A stretch of DNA of 64,000 bases from Catillopecten margaritatus gill symbiont (GCA_037956075.1 CP138327.1:1434296-1498295), one strand, 5' to 3'. Shown: positions 49,387-58,914, counted from the first letter of the stretch. Notes: generated by a model not told the origin, from the sequence alone. Numbers and translations are program-made.

Positions 49387-50154
49387 TTGTCTAAAACTAT
49401 AGAAAAAACAAATCAAAGATCCATGCAAATAGCGTCAGATTTACAAAAAGAATCTGAGCAAGCTAACAATCAAATAATCGATTTAATTTTAATAATTAAT
49501 GAAAGTATTGATAAAATAAAAAGTCAAAATAAAATAATTGAACATAGAATAGAAGCAAATAAGGACAATAACACTAAGTTCAGTAAAAAAATTAGTTCTA
49601 GACTACAAGAATTGATGAGCGATTATGATGCAGAGAATAAGATTGTTAAAGCTAAATTAACAATAATTAAGAAAAGCCATGTTGATAAAAAATCTTTTAA
49701 GAAAAATGTTGTTGATATTAATGCGAGGTTAAAAAAAGTATTTTCTGGTAATAGAAAAATGATTCAATTGGTTGACTCTGAAAATAGAAGATTAATTCAA
49801 TTGGTTGATTCTGAAAATAGAAAGTTAATCCAATTAGTTGACTCTGAAAACAGAAAATTGATTAAGGGAATAAATTCTAACATTCAATCAGTGGTTGCTG
49901 ATAACAAGAAGTTGATTAAATCAGTAGATATTGATAACAAGAAGTTGATTAAATCAGTAGATATTGATAACAAGAAGTTGATTGATGTAGTGGATTTTAA
50001 TAATAAAAATGCAATTCAGAGGGTTATAGCTAAATCTTTGGAGATAGAATCTAAAATGAATAAAATGAAGGACAATGTAAATAATTTTAATAAGTCTTTC
50101 GAGTTATTAGGTAAAGTAATAAACGATCTAACTTTAAAAAATGTAGCGAAATAG
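49387..50154 (+). CDS. Coiled-coil protein with 11-residue repeats (likely body of a frameshifted lipoprotein)
   Basis: About 255 residues from TTG 49387; the frame is open from 49327, with no ATG. The whole chain is predicted helical and polar. From about residue 120 it carries hendecad repeats: LIQLVDSENRK three times and LIKSVDIDNKK twice, the last pair being an exact 33-base tandem duplication (about 49900-49980). Hendecads form right-handed coiled coils. The upstream lipoprotein signal at 49215 probably belongs to it. It interrupts the run of amino-acid genes between pheA and hisC. No family is recognised. Confidence 0.6.
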   Translation: MSKTIEKTNQRSMQIASDLQKESEQANNQIIDLILIINESIDKIKSQNKIIEHRIEANKDNNTKFSKKISSRLQELMSDYDAENKIVKAKLTIIKKSHVDKKSFKKNVVDINARLKKVFSGNRKMIQLVDSENRRLIQLVDSENRKLIQLVDSENRKLIKGINSNIQSVVADNKKLIKSVDIDNKKLIKSVDIDNKKLIDVVDFNNKNAIQRVIAKSLEIESKMNKMKDNVNNFNKSFELLGKVINDLTLKNVAK

Positions 50155-50408
50155 CTCCCTTTTTTTTCTGTTGTTTGACCTGTGTTATGGTGGTAAATTA
50201 GTTTGTTGATGTTATTAAAATATATGCACAAAAAATAGGAAGTAAAGATTTTCATTAGTTGGCTTAAATGAAAAAAAGTTCTCTATTGTGATTACAAGGT
50301 TGATGCATATTGTCTTTATACTTTGATTTAGAGATGGTTTATATCAGTTTTAGCTTGATATAAATTTATTGCATAATAGTTTGTTTACTTTTAAAGAGCA
50401 AAATATAT

Positions 50409-51473
50409 ATGAGCATTTGCCCCACCATTAAATCTTTACAACCTTATCAAGGCGGTAAACCCATCAGTGAATTGCAGCGAGAATTGGGTTTAAATAGAGT
50501 GGTGAAACTTGCCAGTAATGAAAACCCGTTGCCGACCAGTGTAAAAGTGCGAGCGGCGATTGAACGGGCGGTGAGTGAGGTGGGGCGCTATCCTGATGGC
50601 AATGGCTTTGAACTCAAGCAGGCGATTAGTCAGCATTTATCGGTGTCGATGGATGCGATTACTTTGGGTAATGGTTCAAATGATTTGTTGGAATTGATTG
50701 CCAGAGCTTATGTGTGTGGTACGGGTGATGAGGTGATTTTTTCGCAATATGCGTTTGTGGTTTATCCGTTGGTCACGCAAGCACTTGGGGCGAAGGCGGT
50801 GGTAACGCCTGCAAAAGAGTTTGGGCACGATTTGGCGGCAATGTTGGCGGCAATTACCGATAATACTAAATTGATTTTTATTGCCAATCCGAACAATCCG
50901 ACGGGTACATTGCTGAGTGATGAAGCGGTTTATGCGTTTTTGTTGCAAGTGCCAAATCACATTACCGTCGTGCTTGATCAGGCTTATATTGAGTATTTGG
51001 ACGCCGAAGATAATGCCGTTAGTTGGCTCAAAAAATTCAATAATTTAGTCATCACTCGCACTTTTTCTAAGGCATATGGTTTGGCAGGTTTACGGGTCGG
51101 TTATTCGATTTGCTCAGCAGAAATTGCCGATTATATTAATCGCATTCGCCAGCCGTTCAATGTCAATCACATTGCTCAAAGTGCGGCAATTGCAGTGTTA
51201 TCCGATAAAGAATTTATTGCAAAATCAGTGAGTGAAAACAAAAAAGGACTGTTGCAACTTGCCAAAGGATTTGGGGAATTGGGTTTAATTTATATCCCCT
51301 CCGCTGCAAATTTTATTGCCGTGAAAGTCAGTGATGCAGGGGTAATTTACCAGAAATTATTAGAAAAAGGCGTTATCGTGCGCCCTGTGGAAATGCCGAA
51401 TTATATCCGTGTTTCTGTGGGAACACAAAATGAAAACACAACCCTTCTTGATGCGTTAAAATCCCTATTATGA
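50409..51473 (+). CDS. hisC: Histidinol-phosphate aminotransferase
   Basis: A PLP enzyme of 354 residues (LASNENPLPTS, NPNNPTGTLL, LDQAYIEYL and the PLP lysine in TRTFSKAYGLAGLRVGY, about 218). In this block with tyrA and aroA it probably also transaminates aromatic precursors, as broad-range HisC enzymes do; that is inferred. It overlaps tyrA by four bases (ATGA). Confidence 0.94.
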   Translation: MSICPTIKSLQPYQGGKPISELQRELGLNRVVKLASNENPLPTSVKVRAAIERAVSEVGRYPDGNGFELKQAISQHLSVSMDAITLGNGSNDLLELIARAYVCGTGDEVIFSQYAFVVYPLVTQALGAKAVVTPAKEFGHDLAAMLAAITDNTKLIFIANPNNPTGTLLSDEAVYAFLLQVPNHITVVLDQAYIEYLDAEDNAVSWLKKFNNLVITRTFSKAYGLAGLRVGYSICSAEIADYINRIRQPFNVNHIAQSAAIAVLSDKEFIAKSVSENKKGLLQLAKGFGELGLIYIPSAANFIAVKVSDAGVIYQKLLEKGVIVRPVEMPNYIRVSVGTQNENTTLLDALKSLL

Positions 51474-52321
51474 ATAAAATTTGTATCATCGGCGTGGGAT
51501 TGATTGGTGGTTCGTTTGCACTCGGCTTAAAAAAAGCAGGAAAAGTGCAGAGCATTGTCGGTTATGGCAGAAATGAAAACCACTTGAAAAAAGCACTAGA
51601 ATTAGGGGCGATTGACAGTTATAGTATGGACATTGCACAGGCGTTATCGGGTGCAGATTTGGTGTTGATTGCCACACCAGTTAATAGTTTTAAAGCCGTG
51701 TTGACAATGATTAAACCGCATATGACCGAAACGATGATTATCTCTGATGTTGGTAGCACTAAGGGCAGTGTGATTGCAATGGCTAAGGCGGTTTTTGGCA
51801 CGATGCCTAAGCATTTTATCCCCGCACATCCAATCGCTGGCAAAGAACAGAGTGGGGTGGTGGCAGCCGATGGGACTTTGTTTAATAACAAACGGGTGAT
51901 TTTGACACCGACAGACAATACCAGCACGCAATCGGTAGTGACCGTGAGTGAATTGTGGGAATCAATCGGTGCACAGGTAACACTTATGGACAGCCTAACC
52001 CACGATGATTTATTGGCAATGACTTCGCACTTACCCCATATGTTGGCGTTTTCATTGATGGATTATTTGATGGACAGTGATGCTAATGCTTTGGATTATG
52101 CGGCAGGTGGGTTTAAAGATTTTTCTCGCATTGCCTCATCAGATGCGTCGATGTGGCGGGATATTTGCATTAATAATCCCGATGAAATTGTCAAACATAT
52201 CGAGGGTTTTCAACAAAGTTTGAGCAAATTATCGCGTTTGATTAAAGAGGGTCAGGCAAGGGAAATAGAAACTTTATTTATCAATGCAAAAACAGCAAGG
52301 GATGATTGGTTAAATGTCTAA
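51470..52321 (+). CDS. tyrA: Prephenate dehydrogenase
   Basis: NAD-linked step to tyrosine, 283 residues. IIGVGLIGGSFALGLKKAG (about 4-22) binds the nucleotide; SDVGSTKGSVI, PAHPIAGKEQSG and TSHLPHMLAFSLMD include catalytic His residues. It is the monofunctional, cyclohexadienyl-type enzyme without a mutase domain. Overlaps hisC by four and aroA by eight bases. Confidence 0.95.
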   Translation: MNKICIIGVGLIGGSFALGLKKAGKVQSIVGYGRNENHLKKALELGAIDSYSMDIAQALSGADLVLIATPVNSFKAVLTMIKPHMTETMIISDVGSTKGSVIAMAKAVFGTMPKHFIPAHPIAGKEQSGVVAADGTLFNNKRVILTPTDNTSTQSVVTVSELWESIGAQVTLMDSLTHDDLLAMTSHLPHMLAFSLMDYLMDSDANALDYAAGGFKDFSRIASSDASMWRDICINNPDEIVKHIEGFQQSLSKLSRLIKEGQAREIETLFINAKTARDDWLNV

Positions 52322-53618
52322 ATTTATTACCCAGCCTGCCAGCAAACTCAGTGGCAATTTAAAAGTACCCGGCGATAAGTCGGTATCACATCGCACAATT
52401 ATGCTCGGCTCATTGGCAAATGGCACCACAGAAGTCAGTGGCTTTTTACAGGGTGAAGATGCACTTGCAACGCTCAAAGCCTTTCAGTCAATGGGCGTTG
52501 ATATTCAAAGAAAGGGTGACAAAGTTACCATTCACGGTGTGGGTTTGCACGGTTTAAAAAAGCCCAATGTGCCACTTGACTTAGGCAATTCTGGCACTTC
52601 AATGCGTTTAATGTCAGGCATTTTGGCAGCACAGGATTTTGATTCCGAACTAATTGGCGATGTGTCGCTATCCAAACGACCGATGGGCAGAGTGATTGAC
52701 CCGTTGACAATGATGGGGGCAGTGATTGAAAGTAATGACGGCAAACCGCCGTTGAAAATCAAGGGTGGGCAGTTGCTCAAAGGCATCCATTACGATTTGC
52801 CTGTGGCATCGGCACAGGTTAAATCTTGTGTATTGTTGGCAGGTTTGTATGCGCAGGGCGAAACTTGCGTGGTTGAGCCTGAAACCACGCGCGACCATAC
52901 CGAGCGGATGTTGACAGGGCTAGGTTATCAGGTGAATACGATTGATAATAAAATGTGTTTAACGGGTGGTGGACAACTCACTGCCACGCAATTTCAAGTA
53001 CCGAGCGATATTTCGTCGGCGGCGTTTTTTATGGTGGCAGGCTGTATCGCACCGCAAGCGGATATTACCTTGCAAGGTGTCAACATTAACCCAACCCGCA
53101 CAGGTGTAATTGATATTTTGAAATTAATGGGAGCGAATTTAACACTTGCAAATGAACGAGAAATTGGCGGTGAATTGTTGGCAGATATTCGTGTGCAATC
53201 TTCCAAATTAAAGGGCATTCAAATTCCACCAGAGTTTGTCCCTCTTGCAATTGATGAATTTCCAGCTATTTTTATTGCTGCCAGTTGTGCGAAGGGTGAA
53301 ACGATTTTAACGGGTGCGAAAGAACTTCGTGTTAAAGAATCTGACCGCATTCAAGTGATGGCAGATGGGTTGACTATTTTAGGCATTCAAAATGAAGTGC
53401 TGGAAGATGGTATTAAAATTCAAGGTGGCACTTTCCAAAAACCAACGGGCATAATTCAATCCCACCACGACCACCGTATTTCAATGTCATTTGCAATGGC
53501 ATCACTTCAATGTCAACATTCAATCGAAATTGATGGGGTGGATAATGTGGCAACCTCTTTCCCTAATTTTGTTGAATTATGTAATTCTATTGGGATGAAT
53601 ATCACAGAAGTAGAATAA
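52314..53618 (+). CDS. aroA: 3-phosphoshikimate 1-carboxyvinyltransferase (EPSP synthase)
   Basis: Joins shikimate-3-phosphate and phosphoenolpyruvate. 434 residues with VPGDKSVSHRTIMLGSLANG (about 18-37), LGNSGTSMRLMSGILA, SKRPMGRVI and LRVKESDRI (about 336). It has the sequence flavour of class II enzymes (SxxxMRLMSGI...). It ends the hisC-tyrA-aroA unit; a repeat and a terminator follow. Confidence 0.96.
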   Translation: MSKFITQPASKLSGNLKVPGDKSVSHRTIMLGSLANGTTEVSGFLQGEDALATLKAFQSMGVDIQRKGDKVTIHGVGLHGLKKPNVPLDLGNSGTSMRLMSGILAAQDFDSELIGDVSLSKRPMGRVIDPLTMMGAVIESNDGKPPLKIKGGQLLKGIHYDLPVASAQVKSCVLLAGLYAQGETCVVEPETTRDHTERMLTGLGYQVNTIDNKMCLTGGGQLTATQFQVPSDISSAAFFMVAGCIAPQADITLQGVNINPTRTGVIDILKLMGANLTLANEREIGGELLADIRVQSSKLKGIQIPPEFVPLAIDEFPAIFIAASCAKGETILTGAKELRVKESDRIQVMADGLTILGIQNEVLEDGIKIQGGTFQKPTGIIQSHHDHRISMSFAMASLQCQHSIEIDGVDNVATSFPNFVELCNSIGMNITEVE

Positions 53619-53643
53619 AAAACAGATTGAACCTGTTGTGCTG

Positions 53644-53729
53644 TCATCCCGAGTGCCAGTCGAAGGATTTTATGTGAGAGTATGAATCCCTCGGCTAACG
53701 CTCGGGATAATAGGGAACGCTCGGGATGA
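53644..53729. repeat. Intergenic inverted repeat
   Basis: TCATCCCGAG at 53644-53653 is the complement of CTCGGGATGA at 53720-53729, and AACGCTCGGGATAATA also occurs just inside (from about 53697). Such CTCGGGAT-bearing palindromic units are common intergenic repeats in proteobacteria. No coding content. Confidence 0.65.
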
Positions 53730-53773
53730 TATAGGGTTGTGACAGATTGGACTTATTTTTTAATTAGACGCAA

Positions 53774-53801
53774 AAAAAGGCACTCGCTTGAGTGCCTTTT
53801 T
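53774..53801. terminator. Bidirectional terminator between aroA and the DsrC-like gene
   Basis: AAAAAGGCACTC (53774-53785) pairs with GAGTGCCTTTTT (53790-53801), loop GCTT; A and T tracts serve both strands. Confidence 0.9.
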
Positions 53802-53825
53802 TATTTTAAGAGTTAAAACTAAATC

Positions 53826-54152
53826 TTAGTAACCACCTTTGCGCTTAGTCTCAGGCAATCCAGCAATTTTACCCGCTTGCTTTGCAGGACCCTTAGGGAA
53901 CAAAGTGTATAACTCTTTGGTCGTTAATTTACCTTCCCAGTCGCCTTTTAAACCTTTAACCATATTGCGTTCATTAGGTTGGTTAGCGTTGTTGTTGATA
54001 TATTCTTCACGCAAAAAAGCGATGAGTTTAAAACTGTCGTCTGTTAAGTTAACCCCTTCCTCTTCTGCAAATTCGTGTGCAATGTCTTTGTTCCAATCAT
54101 TAAGGTCAACTAAATAACCGTGTCCGTCTCTTTCTAAATCAGCTAATGCCAT
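53826..54152 (-). CDS. DsrC/TusE-family protein lacking both conserved cysteines
   Basis: The 108 residues follow DsrC/TusE throughout: DGHGYLVDLNDWNKDIA, DDSFKLIAFLREEY and LYTLFPKGPAKQAGKIAGLP. True DsrC ends in a flexible arm with two redox cysteines (ACKIAGLP... and a penultimate Cys); here the first is Gly (AGKIAGLP) and the end reads KRKGGY. The whole protein contains no cysteine. It therefore cannot carry sulfur as DsrC does and resembles the cysteine-free, possibly regulatory DsrC homologs (RspA-like). I chose ATG 54152, with GGAGAAAGC upstream. Divergent from lepB. Confidence 0.85.
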   Translation of the reverse strand: MALADLERDGHGYLVDLNDWNKDIAHEFAEEEGVNLTDDSFKLIAFLREEYINNNANQPNERNMVKGLKGDWEGKLTTKELYTLFPKGPAKQAGKIAGLPETKRKGGY

Positions 54153-54225
54153 TTTGCTTTCTCCGTGATATAAGTAAAAGAAATTATTATATAATACTCT
54201 CTTATTATTTTTTAACTTTTTTTCT

Positions 54226-55146
54226 ATGACCATCGAAAATGCTTCTTCCTTTTTAGCCTGGGATGTTTCTTCCTTTTTAGCAATATTTCTTGCTTTAGCC
54301 TTTGTTATCGTGGCTTCAGACCATTTTTTTATGGGTGGGGCAGCGGTTAATGCGCCAACGACAAAAAAATCCTTGTTTGGAAAGTGGTTATATTTTGTTT
54401 GTTTTTTAAGGTTAAATAAAAAAGAAAAATACGCACACCGCTCGAAGGTGGTACAACTCTCGGCAGAATTTTATCCCGTATTACTGCTGGTATTTTTACT
54501 TAGAGGTTTTGTTGCGGAGCCATTTAGAATTCCGTCTAATTCGATGATGCCGACTTTTTTGACTTATGATTTTTTACTGGTGGATAAGTTATCATATGGT
54601 ATTCATTTGCCTGTTTTAAATACCGAATTAATAGACATTAATGACCCAGAGCGTGGCGATATAGTAGTATTTAGGTATCCTAATTATGAAAAACGCAGCG
54701 CATACAAAGGTGCAGACTTTATCAAGCGTGTAATCGCCATACCAGGTGATAGGATTGAATATGTAGGTGATAAACTCACCATTAATAATAAAGTGATTAA
54801 AAACGAGGATATTGGCACTTACACGGGGATTGAAAAAGGTGTTGAGATGACGGGATACAGACATCAGCGTGAAATATTAGGCAATAATCCACACGATGTA
54901 TTGTTGCACCCTAATAAAAATTCTAAAGAGGTTAGGGCGATTGTACCCAAAGGTCATTATTTAGTGATGGGTGATAATCGTGCGCATAGCAGCGACAGTC
55001 GTTTTTGGGGTTTTGTGCCTGAGGAATATATCATTGGTAGAGCCTTTTTTATCTGGGCACATGGTGATATTGGTGGGTTGTTTTCTGGCAGTCCTTTAAA
55101 AGCATTAAAAACCTTTACTTTCAATCGTAATGGCGTGGTTGATTAA
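54226..55146 (+). CDS. lepB: Signal peptidase I
   Basis: Cleaves secretory signal peptides at the inner membrane. 306 residues with one or two N-terminal membrane segments (FLAIFLALAFVIVASDHFFM and FYPVLLLVFLLRGFVAEPF), catalytic Ser in PSNSMMPTF (about 105), catalytic Lys in DFIKRVIAIPGD (about 168) and the end GDNRAHSSDSRFWGFVP. Unlike in many relatives it is not next to rnc and era, which lie 8 kb away. Confidence 0.95.
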   Translation: MTIENASSFLAWDVSSFLAIFLALAFVIVASDHFFMGGAAVNAPTTKKSLFGKWLYFVCFLRLNKKEKYAHRSKVVQLSAEFYPVLLLVFLLRGFVAEPFRIPSNSMMPTFLTYDFLLVDKLSYGIHLPVLNTELIDINDPERGDIVVFRYPNYEKRSAYKGADFIKRVIAIPGDRIEYVGDKLTINNKVIKNEDIGTYTGIEKGVEMTGYRHQREILGNNPHDVLLHPNKNSKEVRAIVPKGHYLVMGDNRAHSSDSRFWGFVPEEYIIGRAFFIWAHGDIGGLFSGSPLKALKTFTFNRNGVVD

Positions 55147-55184
55147 AGATAGAAATAATAGGTTCAACCTGTTGAAAATGGTCT

Positions 55185-56039
55185 TTAATTGATACGCTGT
55201 AAAAGCTCATTAAGCTCATCTTTGGTTTGATAGTGGATGATAATTTTGCCTTTGTTGCCATTGGCTCTAATTTCAGCTTTTGAGTTGAGTTTTTCTGTCA
55301 AAGTGCTTGATAGTGCTTTAATATGAGGGTCAATTTCATTAGATTTGACTGGTTTTGGATTGAGGGTGCGTTTAACTAATTCCTCAGTTTGACGCACTGA
55401 GAGTTGCTTTTGTACGATTTGGTTGGCCACTTTGAATTGTTGTTCCGCTTCTAATGGCAACAATGCACGGCCATGACCCATTTCTATTGTGCCATTATTG
55501 AGTAGTTGTTTAACCTCATTGCTGAGTTGCAATAAACGAATTAAATTACTCACACTTGAGCGAGAGCGACCAACGACATGGGAAATTTCTTCATGTGTCA
55601 TTTTAAAGTCTTCAATTAATTGTTGTAGCGCCTTGGCTTCTTCAAGTGGCGTCAAAGATTCACGCTGAATATTTTCAATTAATCCAATGGCTAATGCCAC
55701 TTGATCGTCAATTTTACGGACAATAACAGGGACCTCAGTTAACCCTGCAATTTTGGCAGCACGCCAACGCCTTTCACCAGCAATGACCTCATATTTATTA
55801 TAGGTAATTTTGCGAACGACAAGGGGTTGAATGATGCCTTGTGAAGAAATTGAATCAGCAAGTTCGTTAAGCGCCTCAGGGTCAAAATTCCCTCTTGGTT
55901 GAAATTGACCGCGTTGCAATTCATTGACACTTAGCATTTTTAAATTACTGTCAGGCTGTCCATTATTAGACTGCCCATTATCAGCTGTTTGCCCAAGCAA
56001 TATATCCAGTCCACGCCCTAATTTTGAAGAATTTGCCAT
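55185..56039 (-). CDS. parB: Chromosome partitioning protein ParB
   Basis: Binds parS sites and spreads on DNA. 284 residues with the CTP-binding blocks (QPLVVRKI, VIAGERRWRAAKIAGL, ENIQRESLTPLEEA) and the helix-turn-helix THEEISHVVGRSRSSVSNLIRLL (about 138-160). It is two bases downstream of parA in the same transcript. I did not find a parS site by eye. Confidence 0.95.
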   Translation of the reverse strand: MANSSKLGRGLDILLGQTADNGQSNNGQPDSNLKMLSVNELQRGQFQPRGNFDPEALNELADSISSQGIIQPLVVRKITYNKYEVIAGERRWRAAKIAGLTEVPVIVRKIDDQVALAIGLIENIQRESLTPLEEAKALQQLIEDFKMTHEEISHVVGRSRSSVSNLIRLLQLSNEVKQLLNNGTIEMGHGRALLPLEAEQQFKVANQIVQKQLSVRQTEELVKRTLNPKPVKSNEIDPHIKALSSTLTEKLNSKAEIRANGNKGKIIIHYQTKDELNELLQRIN

Positions 56040-56041
56040 AA

Positions 56042-56812
56042 TTAATGTACCATTGTTTTTCTAACTACTTCGCTTGCGAGCGATACATATGAGATTGCCC
56101 CTCTGGAGGATCTAGCATAATTAATTGCTGATAGTCCAAAACTGGGTGCCTCTGCTAATTTTACATTCCTTGGAATAATAGTTTTAAATACTTTTCCTCC
56201 AAAATATTGCTGTAATTGTACTGAGACTTCGTTTGACAGGTTATTGCGAGCGTCGTACATGGTTCTTATTAGTCCAGTAATTTCTAAGTCAGGATTGGTG
56301 GACAGTTGAATTCTTTCAATAGTTTGCACCAAAGCACTCAATCCTTCCAGTGCATAATATTCACACTGCATCGGAATAATAATACCTTTTGATGCAGTAA
56401 ATGCATTAATCGTTAACATGTTTAACGAAGGTGGGCAATCAATAATTATGTAGTCATATTGATCGTCAACTTTGGCAAATGCTTCTTTTAACCTATATTC
56501 TAAATGCTCACCTTTAAGTAGAGAAACTTCCGCAGCAATAAGATTAATATTAGCAGGGATAACATCAATATGAACTTGGTCTGAATGGACAATGGCATTT
56601 TCAATACTACATTCATTTAGTAACACCTCACAAGTAGAATTTTTTATATTATTTTTCTCAATGCCACAGCCCATAGTTGCATTACCCTGTGGATCAATAT
56701 CAACCAGTAATACGCGTTTTTTAACAGCTTGAAGTGCAGCACTTAAATTTACCGCAGTTGTGGTTTTACCCACGCCTCCTTTTTGATTTGCAATTGAAAG
56801 AATGATTGCCAT
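56042..56812 (-). CDS. parA: Chromosome partitioning ATPase ParA (Soj)
   Basis: 256 residues with the deviant Walker A NQKGGVGKTTTAVNLSAAL (about 8-26), DIDPQGNATMGCG and DYIIIDCPPSLNMLT. It works with ParB to segregate chromosomes. Unusually for the group, the pair follows a carboxy-terminal protease gene rather than mnmG/rsmG; two bases separate ctp and parA. Confidence 0.95.
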   Translation of the reverse strand: MAIILSIANQKGGVGKTTTAVNLSAALQAVKKRVLLVDIDPQGNATMGCGIEKNNIKNSTCEVLLNECSIENAIVHSDQVHIDVIPANINLIAAEVSLLKGEHLEYRLKEAFAKVDDQYDYIIIDCPPSLNMLTINAFTASKGIIIPMQCEYYALEGLSALVQTIERIQLSTNPDLEITGLIRTMYDARNNLSNEVSVQLQQYFGGKVFKTIIPRNVKLAEAPSFGLSAINYARSSRGAISYVSLASEVVRKTMVH

Positions 56813-56814
56813 TT

Positions 56815-58176
56815 TTATCTCCTTAATACCGTGAGTGCTTTGAGTAGGTTGCGTGCCTCAAGTACAAAATAATCTTTATCCAATCTAGCGATAGCCTTTT
56901 TGATCTTTTCTATCTTCTTAGTTTCTTGCACACTTGAAATTTCTTTAGAAGAGGGTTCAGATGAATCTTCAACTTCAAGATGTCCATCTAAGTCACTTTC
57001 TTGAGTATTAATAATACTCTCGTCCTTTTCTTTTCCTAATTCGATATTTTTGAGTTTAATATCAGGAACAATTCCCTTGGCTTGAATAGAGCGACCATTT
57101 GGCGTGTAATATTTTGCTGTGGTTATTTTTAAACCATAGCCACCCTGAAGTTCTAAAATGGTTTGTACCGAACCTTTGCCAAATGAAGTGTCGCCCATAA
57201 TGATGGCGCGTTTATGATCTTGCAGTGCACCAGCAACAATTTCTGACGCTGAGGCAGAGCCTTTATTGATTAAGACTACCATTGGAGAATCAGACAGGAT
57301 ATCACCTGCATCAGAGGTAAATTTAGTGTTAGAACCTGGAACCCTACCTTCGGTGTAAACGATAGTGCCTTTATTATCAAGGAATAAGTTAGAAATATCG
57401 ACTGCACCATCTAGCAACCCACCAGGATTATTCCTCAAGTCAAGAATAAGAGAGTTCAAATAACCATCATTCTCTTCTTTCAAACGCTCAATCGTTTTTT
57501 CTAATAGGTCGAAGGTCGGTCTTTGGAAGCTGGAAACACGAACATAACCAACCCCCTCTTCGAGCAAATAGCCCTTCACCGAAACAATAGTAATAATTTC
57601 ACGGATAATTTTAACGACAAATGGTTTTTTATCTTTGCGTAAAATAGTTATCTTTATATCTGTACCTGGTTTGCCACGCATCAAATTGACACCATCTTCC
57701 AGGGTCATTCCGCGTACAAGTTTATCGTTAATTTTTATAATCTTATCGCCTGCTTGAATGCCAGCTCTATAAGCGGGCGTGTCATCAATTGGAGAGATAA
57801 CCTGAATGACATCATCTTTTTTACTGATAACAATACCCAATCCGCCGAATTTCCCAGAGGCACTTTCTAATAAGGTTTTCTGCTCTTTCGGTTCCAAGTA
57901 AACGGAGTGTGGGTCTAATCCATTAACCATGCCCTTAATAGCATTAGTAAAAAGTTCTTTGTTCTCGGTGTCTTCTACATACAACCCTTTAATTTTGCTA
58001 TAAATAACTGTAAACGCTTCAAGATCTTTGAAAGAAACGCTTAGATTTTTCTTTTCTTCGGCACTTAATGCTTTTTTTTCTGGATTAAGTTCTGCCGATA
58101 TAGGCATACTTAGTGCAAAAAAAGCTGTAAAAAGCGTTAAAAGCACTGGGTTTTTAAATTTATTTAAGAAAATCAT
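56815..58176 (-). CDS. ctpA: Carboxy-terminal processing protease (S41 family)
   Basis: A periplasmic serine protease with signal peptide (MIFLNKFKNPVLLTLFTAFFALSMPISA) from ATG 58176. A PDZ domain (FGGLGIVISKKDDVIQVISPIDDTPAYRAGIQAGDKII) precedes the S41 core, with the catalytic Ser in NKGSASASEIVAGAL and Lys in FGKGSVQTIL. The C-terminal tail is acidic (ESIINTQESDLDGHLEVEDSSEPSS). The upstream ATG at 58191 adds five residues and is a possible alternative. Confidence 0.93.
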   Translation of the reverse strand: MIFLNKFKNPVLLTLFTAFFALSMPISAELNPEKKALSAEEKKNLSVSFKDLEAFTVIYSKIKGLYVEDTENKELFTNAIKGMVNGLDPHSVYLEPKEQKTLLESASGKFGGLGIVISKKDDVIQVISPIDDTPAYRAGIQAGDKIIKINDKLVRGMTLEDGVNLMRGKPGTDIKITILRKDKKPFVVKIIREIITIVSVKGYLLEEGVGYVRVSSFQRPTFDLLEKTIERLKEENDGYLNSLILDLRNNPGGLLDGAVDISNLFLDNKGTIVYTEGRVPGSNTKFTSDAGDILSDSPMVVLINKGSASASEIVAGALQDHKRAIIMGDTSFGKGSVQTILELQGGYGLKITTAKYYTPNGRSIQAKGIVPDIKLKNIELGKEKDESIINTQESDLDGHLEVEDSSEPSSKEISSVQETKKIEKIKKAIARLDKDYFVLEARNLLKALTVLRR

Positions 58177-58292
58177 AATATAATTGTTCACTTATAAAGA
58201 ATTAAAGGTTAAAAGCAGATATAATAACGCAAGATATTTAACAGAATGTTTTATATTTTACTTGTTTTTGTTTTTAAATAATGGAGAAAATA

Positions 58293-58901
58293 ATGAAAAA
58301 ATTAAATCATTTTTTATTTGTGTTTATTGTATTTGTGTCATTTGCTGTATCTGCATATGAAGAGCATAAAGAAGTGCCCACAGGGAAAGTGCAGGCGGTA
58401 GAAGACCCTGTTAAAGTAATCCAATCAGCTGTTGTTAAACTTAATCAATTAACAACAGCAACTACTTACTCTCCAAAAATGATGGGATTCTTAGTCGATC
58501 AAGAAATCAGTCCGCTGTTTGATTTTAATCATATTGCAACGAAAGTATTGTCTATAAGTCGTGTCACACTTGGTGAAGAAGAGGCGGTATTTTTTGCAAA
58601 TACCCTGAAAAAAAATATCATCAATACTTTGTTGTCAAAATTAGCACAAGGCCGCACAGGGTCACTTGATTTTATCTCTGCAAGACCAACCGCACAAGGG
58701 GGTATTGTGGTTAGGCTAAATGCAAAAGGTTACTCTCGATTTGGTTTTAATTTAGACCTATCTTTTCATCAAAGCCAGTCAGGAAAATGGCAAATTTTTG
58801 ATGTGGTGCTTGATCACGATAGTCTGGTTAATTATTATCAAAGAATGGTACGGATTAAAGCAAGAAGATACGGTGTGTATGGCATGCTAGGTAGGATTTA
58901 A
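58293..58901 (+). CDS. MlaC-like phospholipid-binding protein
   Basis: About 202 residues with a signal peptide (MKKLNHFLFVFIVFVSFAVSAYE) and a Tgt2/MlaC domain: VDQEISPLFDFNHIATKVL, LLSKLAQGRTGSLDFISARP, WQIFDVVLDHDSLVNYYQ. MlaC shuttles phospholipids across the periplasm for the Mla ABC transporter; no other mla genes are near. ATG 58293 has GGAGAAAATA upstream, better than the ATG at 58281 which overlaps that site. Confidence 0.83.
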   Translation: MKKLNHFLFVFIVFVSFAVSAYEEHKEVPTGKVQAVEDPVKVIQSAVVKLNQLTTATTYSPKMMGFLVDQEISPLFDFNHIATKVLSISRVTLGEEEAVFFANTLKKNIINTLLSKLAQGRTGSLDFISARPTAQGGIVVRLNAKGYSRFGFNLDLSFHQSQSGKWQIFDVVLDHDSLVNYYQRMVRIKARRYGVYGMLGRI

Positions 58902-58914
58902 TTTATATAAACTA

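Noticed and set aside
49760-49990. 33-base periodic repeat considered as a CRISPR array
   Set aside because: The repeats are contiguous coding hendecads without spacers.
53826-54233. Longer DsrC-like frame reaching into lepB
   Set aside because: The extra 27 residues have no DsrC similarity, and ATG 54152 has a good ribosome site.
55185-56812. parAB region as a replication origin
   Set aside because: No DnaA-box cluster, dnaA, mnmG or parS site is seen; the pair sits in an ordinary gene row.
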